Shown: positions 8,281 through 17,149 of the stretch, piece after piece
How the letters are laid out: each line of letters opens with the position of its first letter
Numbering within the stretch: position 1 is the first letter of the stretch
Assembly (NCBI GenBank): GCA_003987725.1
Contig: RXJH01000007.1
Location: 84,514 to 148,513 of the forward strand
DNA length: 64,000 bases
Reading direction: 5' to 3'
Source of the DNA: Hyphomicrobium sp.
Lineage (GTDB): Bacteria > Pseudomonadota > Alphaproteobacteria > Rhizobiales > Hyphomicrobiaceae
Translations under genes and position numbers: made by a program
The notes under the pieces: generated by a model
Told to the model about the DNA's origin: nothing
Seen by the model: only the letters and a program-made list of their open reading frames with translations
Database searches by the model: none

Positions 8281-9882
8281 TCAATGTGCCGCTGAGGCGC
8301 CGCTGCTACGCGGCGCCTTTTGCGCGAACAGCAACGCCACCGCTGCGATCGCCAGCATGACGGCGATCACCGCGAACGTATCGCTGAAGCCCATGACCAG
8401 CGCTTGCCGCTTGACCGTCTTGCCGAGCGCGATGATCGCCTGATGGCGTGCCGCCGCGGCGTCGGAAATGCCGTGCGCCATGAAATAGCTAGTCATCTCG
8501 TCGATCCGCTGACGAACTTCGTCGCGATAGACCGTCACGGATTGCCCGATGACGTTCGAGTGAAACTGCTCGCGCTTCGTGATGATCGTTTCGAGCGCGG
8601 CCGTGCCCACGGCGCCCGCCAGGTTACGCAACATGTTGAAAAGCCCGGAAGCATTGGCCGCGTCTTTAGGCGCGATGCCCGAGGTCGCAATGGCCGTCAG
8701 CGGCGTCAGGATCAGCGCCTGGCCAACTGCGCGCACGATGTTCGGCAGGAAGAACTGATCGCCGGAATAATCGAGCGACATGTTGACGTTCATGAAGCAG
8801 CTCAACGCAAAAAGTGCGATGCCTGCCACGCCGATGTAACGCACATCAAAATGCTTCATCAGCAAAGGCACGAACGGGATAATCAGCAGCTGCGGCAAGC
8901 CGGTCCATGCGAGCACGTTGCCGATCTGCTCGGCGTTATACCCCTGCACCTGCCCGAGATACTGGGGCAGCACATAGACCGTCCCGAACAGCGCGAAGCC
9001 GACCAGCATGTTGGCGACGGTGCCGATACCGAAATTCCGGTTCTTCAGCAGCCGGAGATCGACAAGCGGCTTTTGCACTTTTAGCTCGATCCACACGAAC
9101 GCCGTCAGAAACACGACCGCGATGACCGCGAGTTTCACGATGAAGGGCGAGCCGAACCAGTCATCCTTGTTGCCCTCTTCAAGCAGCGTCTGCAGCGCCG
9201 AAAGCCCGACGGCCATCGTGACGATGCCGGCCCAGTCGCCTTCCTTGAGAAGGCCGAGCCGCAATTTGTCCTTCTCGAGCGTGAACCATAGTGCCACGAT
9301 CATGATCGCGCTCGGGATCGCGTTGATGAAAAAGATCTTCTGCCAACCGTAGTTCTCGGTCAGATATCCGCCGATCGTCGGGCCGATGGCCGGAGCAAAC
9401 GTGACGGCGATGGCGAAAAGCGCCAGGCCCACGGGTTGCTGAGGCTTCGGCAGCTTCGTGACGACCATCGTGAACGCCATCGGAATGAGGACGCCGCCCG
9501 CGAACCCCTGAAGGCCCCGCATCGCGATCATCGTGCCGAGATCGTGCGCAAAGGCGCATGCCATCGAGAATACGGCAAAGAAAAAAGTGCTGACGAGAAT
9601 GTACCGGCGAAACCCAAAGACGCGGCTGAAATATCCGGTCAGCGGAATGACGACGATTTCGCCGATGAGATACGACGTCGATATCCACGCGCCGTTGTCG
9701 GCGCCGGTTCCGATCCCGCCTTCGATATCGAGAAGGGATGCGTTGGTGATCTGGATATTCAGGATCGACATGAAGGCGCCGATCATACCGGCGACGACGG
9801 CGATCCAGGTCGTCAGGCTTGCTTTATCGGCGGCCGCCTTCGGAAAATCCGCGCCGGTTGCTGCTTGAACACTGCTTGCCAT
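8281..9882 (-). CDS. DHA2-family multidrug efflux MFS permease (EmrB/QacA type)
   Basis: 533 residues with 14 predicted transmembrane segments. Diagnostic features are the first helix LNIQITNASLLDIEGGIG (motif D1 of 14-helix drug antiporters), the loop GYFSRVFGFRRYI and the helix-5 motif AIGPTIGGYLTENYGWQKIFFINAIP (motif C). It is encoded just downstream of an EmrA-type membrane-fusion gene with a 35-bp gap, so the two form one operon and should build an EmrAB-TolC-like tripartite drug exporter. An outer-membrane channel gene is absent here. Regulation is expected from the divergent TetR gene. Confidence 0.9.
   Translation of the reverse strand: MASSVQAATGADFPKAAADKASLTTWIAVVAGMIGAFMSILNIQITNASLLDIEGGIGTGADNGAWISTSYLIGEIVVIPLTGYFSRVFGFRRYILVSTFFFAVFSMACAFAHDLGTMIAMRGLQGFAGGVLIPMAFTMVVTKLPKPQQPVGLALFAIAVTFAPAIGPTIGGYLTENYGWQKIFFINAIPSAIMIVALWFTLEKDKLRLGLLKEGDWAGIVTMAVGLSALQTLLEEGNKDDWFGSPFIVKLAVIAVVFLTAFVWIELKVQKPLVDLRLLKNRNFGIGTVANMLVGFALFGTVYVLPQYLGQVQGYNAEQIGNVLAWTGLPQLLIIPFVPLLMKHFDVRYIGVAGIALFALSCFMNVNMSLDYSGDQFFLPNIVRAVGQALILTPLTAIATSGIAPKDAANASGLFNMLRNLAGAVGTAALETIITKREQFHSNVIGQSVTVYRDEVRQRIDEMTSYFMAHGISDAAAARHQAIIALGKTVKRQALVMGFSDTFAVIAVMLAIAAVALLFAQKAPRSSGASAAH
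8295..8321 (+). terminator. Intrinsic terminator inside the 3' end of the convergent emrB-like gene
   Basis: Stem AGGCGCCGC (8295-8303), loop TGCTAC, stem GCGGCGCCT (8310-8318) followed by TTT. It is oriented to stop transcription from the MFS gene at 6778-8241, yet lies in the last codons of the opposing permease gene. Confidence 0.6.
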
Positions 9883-9917
9883 AGCTGCTCACTCCGGCGC
9901 GGATAACGCCTGCGCCA

Positions 9918-11144
9918 TTATTTGGCTGCGATAGACGCTGCGGTTACATCGGCCTTTTTCGTTTCAATCGTCGGATAGACCGACATGCCCGGACGAAGCT
10001 CGTTTGCGAGTGGGTTTCCCTTGTCCAGCGTGATCTTCACCGGAATGCGCTGGACGATTTTGGTGAAGTTGCCAGTCGCGTTATCCGGCGGCAAAAGTGC
10101 GAACTGCTGGCCGCTCGCCGGCGCAAGGCTATCGACGTGCGCCGGGATTTCCACACCCGGAAACATATCGACCTCGACCGTCACGGCCTGCCCCGGGCGA
10201 ACGTCCGCAAGCTGCGTTTCTTTGTAGTTGGCGACGATATAAGCAGCAGACGTCGGAACAACCGCCATCAGCTGCGTCCCGGCCTGAACGAACTGACCGG
10301 CACGCAAGGTACGGTTCCCGACGAAACCGTCGACCGGCGACAGAATGTTCGTATAGGAGAGATTGAGTTCGGCCTGCCGCTGCACGGCTTCATTGCGCGC
10401 CTGCGTCGCCTGCGCCTGAGCCAGCTCTGCTTTCAAAATATCGGTCTGCTTCGTCGCCGTCGCGAGCGCAGCCGTGTCGCGCGCGATCGCGGCGCGAGCA
10501 GCTGCAATCCGTGACGTTGCCTGCTGGGCGTTCTGAACGCTGCCGTATCCCGTGGTCGCGAGATGCGAGTAACGCTGATTGTCCTGCTCCGCGAACGTCT
10601 CATTCGCGCGATCAGCATCGATCGTCGCCTTGGCGCTGTCGATCACCGACTGCTGCGCGTCGAGCGACGCCTGCTTGTTCGCAACGGAGGCCTTTGCCGC
10701 GAGGACGTCGGCCTTCGCCTGATCGAGCGCGACCTTGAAATCGCGATCGTCGATCCGCGCCAGCACTTGGCCCACCTTCACCGCCTCGTTGTCGCCAACG
10801 AGAACATCCGAGAGATAACCCGAAACCTTCGGCGCGATCGTCGTGTTGTCGGCCTGGACGTACGCGTCGTCCGTCGAAACCTGGAAACGCCAAACCGTCC
10901 AGTACTGCCAGCCGAAGTATGCGGCGGCCGCCAGAACGGCGAGGCTCGCCCCCGCGACAAGCGCCCCACGTGCCCTCTTCGGAGCCTGAACCGGCGGCTG
11001 CGCCTCGACGTGCGTATCATCGCCTGCCGGCGCTTTGAAATCTTCGACGTTCGATGGCTTCTGCGCTGTTGCGGGGACGTAACGCACTGTTTCCGCGTCA
11101 GAAATCTCTCTATCTGCCGTCAGCGCCGTTGAATGAAGACCCAT
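9918..11144 (-). CDS. HlyD/EmrA-family membrane fusion protein
   Basis: 408 residues: a cytosolic Pro-rich N terminus, one transmembrane helix (about residues 60-80, GALVAGASLAVLAAAAYFGW), a lipoyl-like half-domain (KVSGYLSDVLVGDNEAVKVGQVLARID), a long Ala/Gln-rich coiled-coil hairpin, the second lipoyl half (LSPVDGFVGNRTLRAGQFVQ) and a beta-barrel domain. This is the EmrA architecture that links an inner-membrane MFS pump to an outer-membrane channel. The operon order is emrA-emrB. The promoter region is shared with the divergent TetR gene and carries several TTTCC/GGAAA half-sites. Confidence 0.9.
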   Translation of the reverse strand: MGLHSTALTADREISDAETVRYVPATAQKPSNVEDFKAPAGDDTHVEAQPPVQAPKRARGALVAGASLAVLAAAAYFGWQYWTVWRFQVSTDDAYVQADNTTIAPKVSGYLSDVLVGDNEAVKVGQVLARIDDRDFKVALDQAKADVLAAKASVANKQASLDAQQSVIDSAKATIDADRANETFAEQDNQRYSHLATTGYGSVQNAQQATSRIAAARAAIARDTAALATATKQTDILKAELAQAQATQARNEAVQRQAELNLSYTNILSPVDGFVGNRTLRAGQFVQAGTQLMAVVPTSAAYIVANYKETQLADVRPGQAVTVEVDMFPGVEIPAHVDSLAPASGQQFALLPPDNATGNFTKIVQRIPVKITLDKGNPLANELRPGMSVYPTIETKKADVTAASIAAK

Positions 11145-11192
11145 GGACCCTGTTCCTCGCAGCCAAACGCGGCCCCTATGCCGCGACCATTA

Positions 11193-11210
11193 GGAAATTT
11201 GACGTTTTCC
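11193..11210. promoter_or_regulatory. Candidate TetR operator
   Basis: GGAAATTTGACGTTTTCC has 5-bp inverted ends (GGAAA/TTTCC) and overlaps the -35 box of the tetR promoter. A further copy of the half-site, TTTTCCAAA (11205-11213), is repeated in inverse orientation as TTTGGAAAA (11245-11253) exactly 40 bp away. A role in autoregulation and pump repression is inferred. Confidence 0.5.
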
Positions 11211-11227
11211 AAAATAAGCACTATAAA
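11199..11227 (+). promoter_or_regulatory. Sigma-70-type promoter for the tetR-like gene
   Basis: TTGACG (11199-11204), a 17-bp spacer and TATAAA (11222-11227). Transcription would begin near 11234, which rules out the upstream in-frame ATGs at 11133 and 11178 as starts of the regulator. Confidence 0.6.
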
Positions 11228-11252
11228 ATCGATGTCAACAAGAATTTGGAAA

Positions 11253-11906
11253 ATGATCATGGGACAAAATAGTACGGCTCAGAGGCGCTGTCGCGGCCGG
11301 CCGCAAATCCGGCCCGACGAGGAGACGCTTCACCTCCTGATCGAGGCCGCAGCCGTGGAGTTCCAGGAAAAGGGCTACGCGTCGGCCACGATGGGAAACG
11401 TCGCCCAGCGCGCCGGAATTTCGACGAAGACGATGTACCGCCTCATCCCCGCCAAGGCTGACCTTTTCGAAAAGGTCATCGCCGACCGGACCGCGCGCTT
11501 CATGCTCGCAGTCGAGCCTTCCGACCTCGATCGCTACGAACTCGCCGACGCTGTCGAGCATTTCCTCATTGCCTTCGGCAACCTGGCGCTCGACCGGGAA
11601 ACGATCGCCATGCTTCGGTTGGTCATTGGCGAAAGGGATCGCTGTCCCGAGCTTGCCGCGACCTTCCACGAGGTCGCCGTGACGCAGACCACGAAAGCCA
11701 TGACGTTGTGGCTGGAACGCCAGCGCGACCGCGGATTGCTAAAATTTGATGATCCTGTCGCAACGGTCAGCGCGCTGCGAGGAATGATGGTGATGGATTT
11801 ACAGCGCACCGCGATGCTCGGGTTGGCCCCCGCTCCCTCACCCGAAGAGATCAAGGCAAGAGCCCGGATCTGCGCCAAGCTTTTCCTCGATGGATGCCGA
11901 GCCTGA
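11253..11906 (+). CDS. TetR-family transcriptional regulator of the efflux pair
   Basis: About 217 residues. The N-terminal helix-turn-helix spans roughly residues 25-70 (LIEAAAVEFQEKGYASATMGNVAQRAGISTKTMYRLIPAKADLF). The C-terminal part is a helical ligand-binding and dimer domain resembling the AefR/TetR_C_7 group that often controls drug pumps. The frame is open upstream to 11133, but a promoter at 11199-11227 places the transcript start near 11234, so ATG 11253 (or 11259) is chosen. It is divergent from emrA with about 108 bp between starts, the standard arrangement for a local repressor of the pump. Confidence 0.88.
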   Translation: MIMGQNSTAQRRCRGRPQIRPDEETLHLLIEAAAVEFQEKGYASATMGNVAQRAGISTKTMYRLIPAKADLFEKVIADRTARFMLAVEPSDLDRYELADAVEHFLIAFGNLALDRETIAMLRLVIGERDRCPELAATFHEVAVTQTTKAMTLWLERQRDRGLLKFDDPVATVSALRGMMVMDLQRTAMLGLAPAPSPEEIKARARICAKLFLDGCRA

Positions 11907-12100
11907 ACCGCGAAAATAGGCTGTGAGCGGAACTTCCACCGGCGCTGAAAGTAAGAAGCTTCTGTTCCCAATGAGATCGTCCCGCACGGCGCGGCGACTG
12001 TTCGCAACGGAAACGGCGCGACCGTCGCGTTTAAAACCTACGAGTTCGGCACTCGTGAGGTTTGCTTCCGCGAAACCAGGAGAAAGCCCAGGAGGAAGCT

Positions 12101-13276
12101 ATGACCGATGGCTCGCCCGCGCCACCTTCTCCTCGCCACGCACGCCCACTGGCTCTTAGGACGCTCGCAATCGCCACCATCGCATCGGCGGGAATTCTGG
12201 CATGGCATCTCACCAAGACCGAAGGCCGTTGGACCGCCGCCGCGCACAGCGAACCGGCGACGAGCACACTCGAAACGACTGACGATGCATTCATCGCCGG
12301 TGACGTCACACCCCTCGCGACCAAGGTGTCGGGCTACATCCGAGCGGTGCCGGTCACCGATTTTCAGGCTGTGAAGAAGGGTGATCTCCTCGCCGAAATT
12401 GACCCGTCCGATTACAACGCCGCGCTCGTTCAAGCTCAGGCGAACGTCGCCTCTGCGCAGGCAAACCTCGACAATCTCGCCAATCGGAAAGAAAGCCAGC
12501 AAAGCCTCGTGCGTCAGGCTCAAGCAGCAGTAGACGCGGCTGTGGCCGATCTCGATCGCTACACGCTTGAAGCCAAGCGCCAGCACGACTTGCTGAAATC
12601 GAGCGATATCGGCACGACTCAGCGCGTCGAGCAAGCCGACGGCAACGCACGACGGAGCACGGCTCAGTTGGCTCTCAGCAAAGCCCAGCTTGATCAGCAG
12701 AAAACCGCTCTCGCAAGCCTCGCCCCCGCTGAGGTGCAGTTCGAAGCACAGCTGCGTGCTGCCAAAGCCGTGGAGACCCTTGCGCAGAACAACATGACGA
12801 GCACGCGCATCCTGTCGCCGGCGGACGGAATGGTCGGCCAGCGTCAGGTCCGTCCCGGGCAATTCGTCGGCGTGGGATCTCCGATAATCACGGTCGTTTC
12901 GCTTCCCAATGTTTGGGTCATCGCGAACTTCAAGGAAACCCAGATGACGAATGTGCGGTCCGGACAAACGGCGCGCATCAAGGTCGATGCCTTTCCGGAT
13001 CTGAACGTGACGGGCCACGTCGAGAGTTGGGCGCCGGGCACCGCCAACATTTTCGCGTCGCAGTCTTTCGATCCGAATACGGCGTCGGGGAATTTCACGA
13101 AGGTCGCCCAGCGCGTCCCCGTGAAGATCGCCCTCGATCAAAACCCGGCGTTCGGCACGCTTGTACGGCCTGGAATGTCGGTTGAAGCGACGATCAATAC
13201 GGGAAGCGGTCCTGTGGGCACCGGCTCAAGACCGTCAACGGCTGCCTCAGATCCGCCAACGGCATCAGCCAGATGA
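12101..13276 (+). CDS. HlyD/EmrA-family membrane fusion protein without an adjacent pump
   Basis: 391 residues from the ATG at 12101, chosen because GGAGG lies 5 nt upstream. Order of elements: short cytosolic tail, transmembrane helix about residues 18-36, lipoyl half TKVSGYIRAVPVTDFQAVKKGDLLAEID, a long coiled-coil hairpin rich in Gln and Ala, second lipoyl half LSPADGMVGQRQVRPGQFV, beta-barrel, and a low-complexity Ser/Pro/Thr tail. It is clearly paralogous to the EmrA at 9918-11144. No permease gene follows: the next gene is rnd after about 240 bp. It may serve the EmrB encoded 2.2 kb away or a pump elsewhere; it follows the tetR-like gene by 194 bp on the same strand. Confidence 0.87.
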   Translation: MTDGSPAPPSPRHARPLALRTLAIATIASAGILAWHLTKTEGRWTAAAHSEPATSTLETTDDAFIAGDVTPLATKVSGYIRAVPVTDFQAVKKGDLLAEIDPSDYNAALVQAQANVASAQANLDNLANRKESQQSLVRQAQAAVDAAVADLDRYTLEAKRQHDLLKSSDIGTTQRVEQADGNARRSTAQLALSKAQLDQQKTALASLAPAEVQFEAQLRAAKAVETLAQNNMTSTRILSPADGMVGQRQVRPGQFVGVGSPIITVVSLPNVWVIANFKETQMTNVRSGQTARIKVDAFPDLNVTGHVESWAPGTANIFASQSFDPNTASGNFTKVAQRVPVKIALDQNPAFGTLVRPGMSVEATINTGSGPVGTGSRPSTAASDPPTASAR

Positions 13277-13518
13277 CGCAGACGGCCTTGCATGCCGAAA
13301 AGCGCTGCCGGACGTCGCATTTCCGCGAGGTTATTCCCACGAAGAAGCCTGTTCTTGCTCTCGGCCGCGGCCGAATGCTACAGACCTATCTCGCTTTGAG
13401 TCCTAGAGCGTAACAGCATCAATCATTTAGCCTCCGGCAAGATAACTTCGGCGAGACTCGTGGCATCGCGACGAGCTGTCTCGACCGCGGCGGCGATGAC
13501 GACGACGGAAATGAAACA

Positions 13519-14139
13519 ATGACCGCGCCCAAGATCAAGCTTCACAAAGGTGACTTACCAGCCGGCCTGACGTTTCCGAATGGCGTTGCGATCGACACCG
13601 AGACGCTCGGACTGAACCCCCATCGCGATCGCCTGTGCTTGGTGCAGCTTTCAGGTGGCGACGGCACGGCCCATCTCGTGAAGTTCGACGGTAAGAACTA
13701 TGACGCTCCGCGTCTCAAGGCCCTTCTGACCGACCCGAAAGTTCTCAAGATTTTTCATTTCGCGCGCTTCGATATCGCAGTGCTTGAGCAGTACCTCGGA
13801 GTTGCAACCACACCGATTTATTGCACCAAGATCGCTTCGAAGCTTTCCCGCACCTACACGGATCGCCACGGCCTGAAAGACCTCGTCGGGGAACTGCTTG
13901 GCATAGAACTTTCAAAGCAGCAGCAAAGCAGCGACTGGGGCGCCTCCGAACTTTCGGATAGCCAAAAGGCTTATGCTGCGAATGACGTCCTGCATCTTCA
14001 CGAGGTTAAGAAGAAGCTCGATATGATGCTCGCGAGAGAAGGGAGGCAGGATTTGGCAGAAAAGGCCTTCGGCTTCTTGCCCACACGTGCCCGCCTCGAC
14101 CTCGCCGGGTTCGAGGAAGACGATATATTCGCGCACTGA
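13519..14139 (+). CDS. rnd: Ribonuclease D (short alphaproteobacterial form)
   Basis: 206-residue DEDDy 3'-5' exoribonuclease. Exo I is VAIDTETLGL, Exo II is KIFHFARFDIAVL (with the Asp), and Exo III is SQKAYAANDVLHLHEV (Tyr and Asp). It lacks the HRDC domains of the 375-residue E. coli enzyme, as is usual in this class. It trims the 3' ends of tRNA and other stable RNAs. Its place directly before the lpt genes and rpoN matches the conserved alphaproteobacterial order. No strong SD precedes the ATG. The preceding gap of about 240 bp shows no coding evidence. Confidence 0.9.
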   Translation: MTAPKIKLHKGDLPAGLTFPNGVAIDTETLGLNPHRDRLCLVQLSGGDGTAHLVKFDGKNYDAPRLKALLTDPKVLKIFHFARFDIAVLEQYLGVATTPIYCTKIASKLSRTYTDRHGLKDLVGELLGIELSKQQQSSDWGASELSDSQKAYAANDVLHLHEVKKKLDMMLAREGRQDLAEKAFGFLPTRARLDLAGFEEDDIFAH

Positions 14140-14229
14140 CCCCGGCCGCGGCTAAGCGCCAGAGCCGGAGCATAAGGTCCCAAAGTCTCCCCAATTACCG
14201 GCGAGATTAGGGGCCTTGGGGGGAACTTC

Positions 14230-16176
14230 ATGGCCACTGCGGCTGTCACATCGAATAATACGGCTGTAGCTGGTAGCCCCGCGCGCGCCTCGGGCAACAG
14301 CATCGTCATTGCCGGCGATCGCACCCAAAGCCGCATCGCCGCTCATCGCCATTCCCAGCGCGTCCGGATTCTCAAAATTGGGCTGCCGCTTGCCGCCGTC
14401 GCGACGGTCGCGATTTCAACCATGAACATTCTCGGCAACGCCGGAATTGGGCCGGCGCTCCCGCCGATCGAAGTTCCGCAGATCGTTGCCGACAATCTCA
14501 AGATGCATAATCCGCATTACGAAGGCTTCAACGCTGACGGCGGACGCTATTGGGTGAAGGCCGAGACCGCGCAACAGGATCTGAAATCACTTACGGCCAT
14601 TCATCTGCAAGGCATCACCGGCGAGCTGACGGATGCCAAAAAGCAGAAGACGAACCTCGTCGCGGCTCGCGGCCTCTTCGACAACAATACGAACGTCCTG
14701 GAGCTTTACGATTCGATCGACGTGACGGGCGACGGAGGACTGACCGCGAAGCTGACGCGAGCGACGATCAGGACGAAAGAAAACATCATCACATCCGATC
14801 AGCCATCGACGATATTGATGGGCGCAGGACAAATCACGTCGAACCAACTCACCATCCGTCAAAAGGCGAAAGAATATACGTTCGTCGATAACGTGCGGAC
14901 GCATATGAAGCCGAAGGAAGCTCAGCCTGCCGCCGGCGATCAATCGGCTGATCAAGCGCTTCCCTTTGGAAAGCCCGGTGAGCCCGTCGACGTCGAAGCC
15001 AATCGCCTCGACATCGACGACGTCAAGAAAACCGCATTCTATACGGGCAAAGTCGTCGCGACCCAGGCCGGGGCCACCATGACCGCCCCCGAAATGACCG
15101 TCACTTATGAAGGCTCGGTCGCGCCCGAAGGCGGCAATGCCGCGAAGCCCGTTTCGCAGGCCCCCGGCAGCCAGGGAACTAAGGTGAAGCAAATTCTCGC
15201 GACGGATACCGTCGTGCTGAAGCAGCCGAACGGCCAGACCGCAACCAGTCACACCGCGCTCTTCGATACGATCTCGAACACCGCCGTTCTCGAAGGCGAT
15301 GTCGTGCTGACTCAAGGCGACGACAAGAAAGCCGTCGGCGATCGCGTCGATTACGATCAGACGGCGCAGACGATGGTTTTGACCGGTACCGTCGTCGTAA
15401 CGCAGGGACCGAACGTGCTCCGCGGGCGTCGCCTGACCTACCACCGCACGACGAGCAAAATGCAGCTGACGTCGCCTGCGGATCAAAGTTCCGGAATAGG
15501 TGCAGGACGCATCACGGCGCATTTTGTTCGTCCTTCGGCAAAGGCGGGTGCGCAATCGACTGACGACGATCAGGACAACAGTGGCGGCATATCGTTCGGT
15601 GCAGCCTTCAAAACCGATCCAAATTCGCCTTACGACGTCGTTGCCGAAAAGCTCGACGTCGACGACGTGGCAAAGACCGCCTTGTTCACCGGCAACGTTT
15701 CGGCCGTACAGGGCAGCATCTCGATGCGATCGCAGGAACTGACAGCGTTCTACACCGGCAATGCCGGGATCGGTTCTACTGATGGCGCTGCGGCAGCTGC
15801 TGGCACGCCCGCGTCGCTGACGCACCTGACCGCCCGCAAGAAGGTCGTCGTGACCGCCAAGGACGGCCAGACCGCAACGGGCGACTGGGCAGAGGTTGAC
15901 GTCAAGAAAAACTTGACGACGCTCGGCGGCGCCGTCGTGCTGACCCAGGGCAAGAATATCGTGAACGGAACGAGGCTGGTGATCGACATGAACACTGGCG
16001 AGGCCACGATCAAGACCGAGCCGACAGCAACGAGCGGAGCTGTGATGACGAGCCGCGAGGGCGGCGCCAATGGCGAGGTCTTCAAGGCCGAACGTCCGAG
16101 CGCCGTCTTTTATCCGGGCCAATTGAAGAAATCGAAGATCCAGGCAGATAGCTGGCAGGTCCGTACGTCGCCTTGA
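14230..16176 (+). CDS. Fused LptC-LptA-LptA lipopolysaccharide transport protein
   Basis: 648 residues, about three times the length of LptC or LptA. Residues about 47-67 (ILKIGLPLAAVATVAISTMNI) form the single inner-membrane anchor of LptC, and 80-228 an LptC-type beta-jellyroll. Two LptA/OstA modules follow. Module 1 is about 250-415, opening DVEANRLDIDDVKKTAFYTG. Module 2 is about 465-600, opening DVVAEKLDVDDVAKTALFTG. They are joined by low-complexity Gly/Ala/Asp linkers (about 297-318 and 435-462). Periplasmic, anchored LPS-export bridge. The usual order rnd-lptC-lptA-lptB-rpoN is kept, with lptC and lptA here in one uninterrupted frame. A GGGGGGAA tract precedes the ATG. Confidence 0.85.
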   Translation: MATAAVTSNNTAVAGSPARASGNSIVIAGDRTQSRIAAHRHSQRVRILKIGLPLAAVATVAISTMNILGNAGIGPALPPIEVPQIVADNLKMHNPHYEGFNADGGRYWVKAETAQQDLKSLTAIHLQGITGELTDAKKQKTNLVAARGLFDNNTNVLELYDSIDVTGDGGLTAKLTRATIRTKENIITSDQPSTILMGAGQITSNQLTIRQKAKEYTFVDNVRTHMKPKEAQPAAGDQSADQALPFGKPGEPVDVEANRLDIDDVKKTAFYTGKVVATQAGATMTAPEMTVTYEGSVAPEGGNAAKPVSQAPGSQGTKVKQILATDTVVLKQPNGQTATSHTALFDTISNTAVLEGDVVLTQGDDKKAVGDRVDYDQTAQTMVLTGTVVVTQGPNVLRGRRLTYHRTTSKMQLTSPADQSSGIGAGRITAHFVRPSAKAGAQSTDDDQDNSGGISFGAAFKTDPNSPYDVVAEKLDVDDVAKTALFTGNVSAVQGSISMRSQELTAFYTGNAGIGSTDGAAAAAGTPASLTHLTARKKVVVTAKDGQTATGDWAEVDVKKNLTTLGGAVVLTQGKNIVNGTRLVIDMNTGEATIKTEPTATSGAVMTSREGGANGEVFKAERPSAVFYPGQLKKSKIQADSWQVRTSP

Positions 16177-16242
16177 CCTTGTGAACGGCATGGCGGCATT
16201 TGAGGCGGCGGCGATAGGGCACGAAGGGCTGCGAGGTATCGG

Positions 16243-17103
16243 GTGTTTAAGGCTTTACCAATTCGCCTCAGATCGAAGTCGAATGGTGCAGGCGCCAATG
16301 GCGCAAGTGGGCACACCAACGGCGTAAGCGCACGCCAAGTGCCTTCCCCCGACGACCCGCACGCCATCGGCGCCGACGGCTGGCTCACGGCGTTCGACGT
16401 CAAGAAGTCATACCGCAAGCGGATGGTCGTCAAAGGCGTGAACCTGGCCGTGGGCCGGGGCGAATCCGTTGGTCTTCTAGGTCCGAATGGCGCCGGCAAA
16501 ACAACTGTTTTCTACATGATCACCGGCCTCGTCGCCGCCGACGAGGGCCGCATCACGATCGACGGCGAGGACGTCACAAAACTGCCGATGTATCAGCGCG
16601 CCCGTCTCGGCGTCGGATATCTTCCTCAGGAGGCCTCGATCTTTCGCGGACTGACGGTCGAGCAGAACATCATGGCCGTCCTCGAATTGATCGAACCGAA
16701 CCGTAAGGCCCGCCAGGAGCAGCTGGACAGCTTGCTCGAGGAATTTTCAATCACGCGACTGAGAAAATCGGCGGCGATGGCGCTTTCGGGCGGCGAACGC
16801 CGACGCTGCGAAATTGCCCGCGCGCTGGCCTCGCGCCCGTCGTTCATGTTGCTGGACGAACCATTCGCCGGCATCGACCCCATAGCCGTCGGAGACATTC
16901 AGCAACTGGTTCGCCACTTGACCGAACGCGGTATTGGTGTGTTGATCACAGACCATAACGTTCGCGAAACACTAAGCCTGATCGATCGCGCCTACATTAT
17001 TTACGATGGTCAGGTTCTGACACAGGGCAAGCCTTCTGAAATCATATCGAATGAAGATGTGCGGCGGGTCTACCTTGGCGATATGTTCGTTAACGCGCGT
17101 TGA
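16243..17103 (+). CDS. lptB: LPS export ABC transporter ATPase LptB
   Basis: 286 residues. The first 46 or so are a low-complexity extension not seen in the 240-residue E. coli protein; the ABC domain starts at LTAFDVKKSYRKR. Walker A is GPNGAGKTT, the Q-loop lies in GVGYLPQEASIF, the signature is LSGGERRR, Walker B is MLLDEPFAGIDP and the H-loop is ITDHNVRE. It powers LPS extraction by LptFG, which are encoded elsewhere. The start codon is GTG with a nearby GAGG; an internal start is possible given the extension. It follows the lptCAA gene by 66 bp, probably one transcript. Confidence 0.93.
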   Translation: MFKALPIRLRSKSNGAGANGASGHTNGVSARQVPSPDDPHAIGADGWLTAFDVKKSYRKRMVVKGVNLAVGRGESVGLLGPNGAGKTTVFYMITGLVAADEGRITIDGEDVTKLPMYQRARLGVGYLPQEASIFRGLTVEQNIMAVLELIEPNRKARQEQLDSLLEEFSITRLRKSAAMALSGGERRRCEIARALASRPSFMLLDEPFAGIDPIAVGDIQQLVRHLTERGIGVLITDHNVRETLSLIDRAYIIYDGQVLTQGKPSEIISNEDVRRVYLGDMFVNAR

Positions 17104-17149
17104 GTATATGTCGCTCCGAATTTACGGAAACGGAGCAGCAGGTTAGCGC

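Noticed and set aside
14587-16191. 534-codon open frame opposite the LptCAA gene
   Set aside because: Antisense shadow; Arg/Leu/Val-rich with no recognisable motif, while the plus strand has clear Lpt modules.
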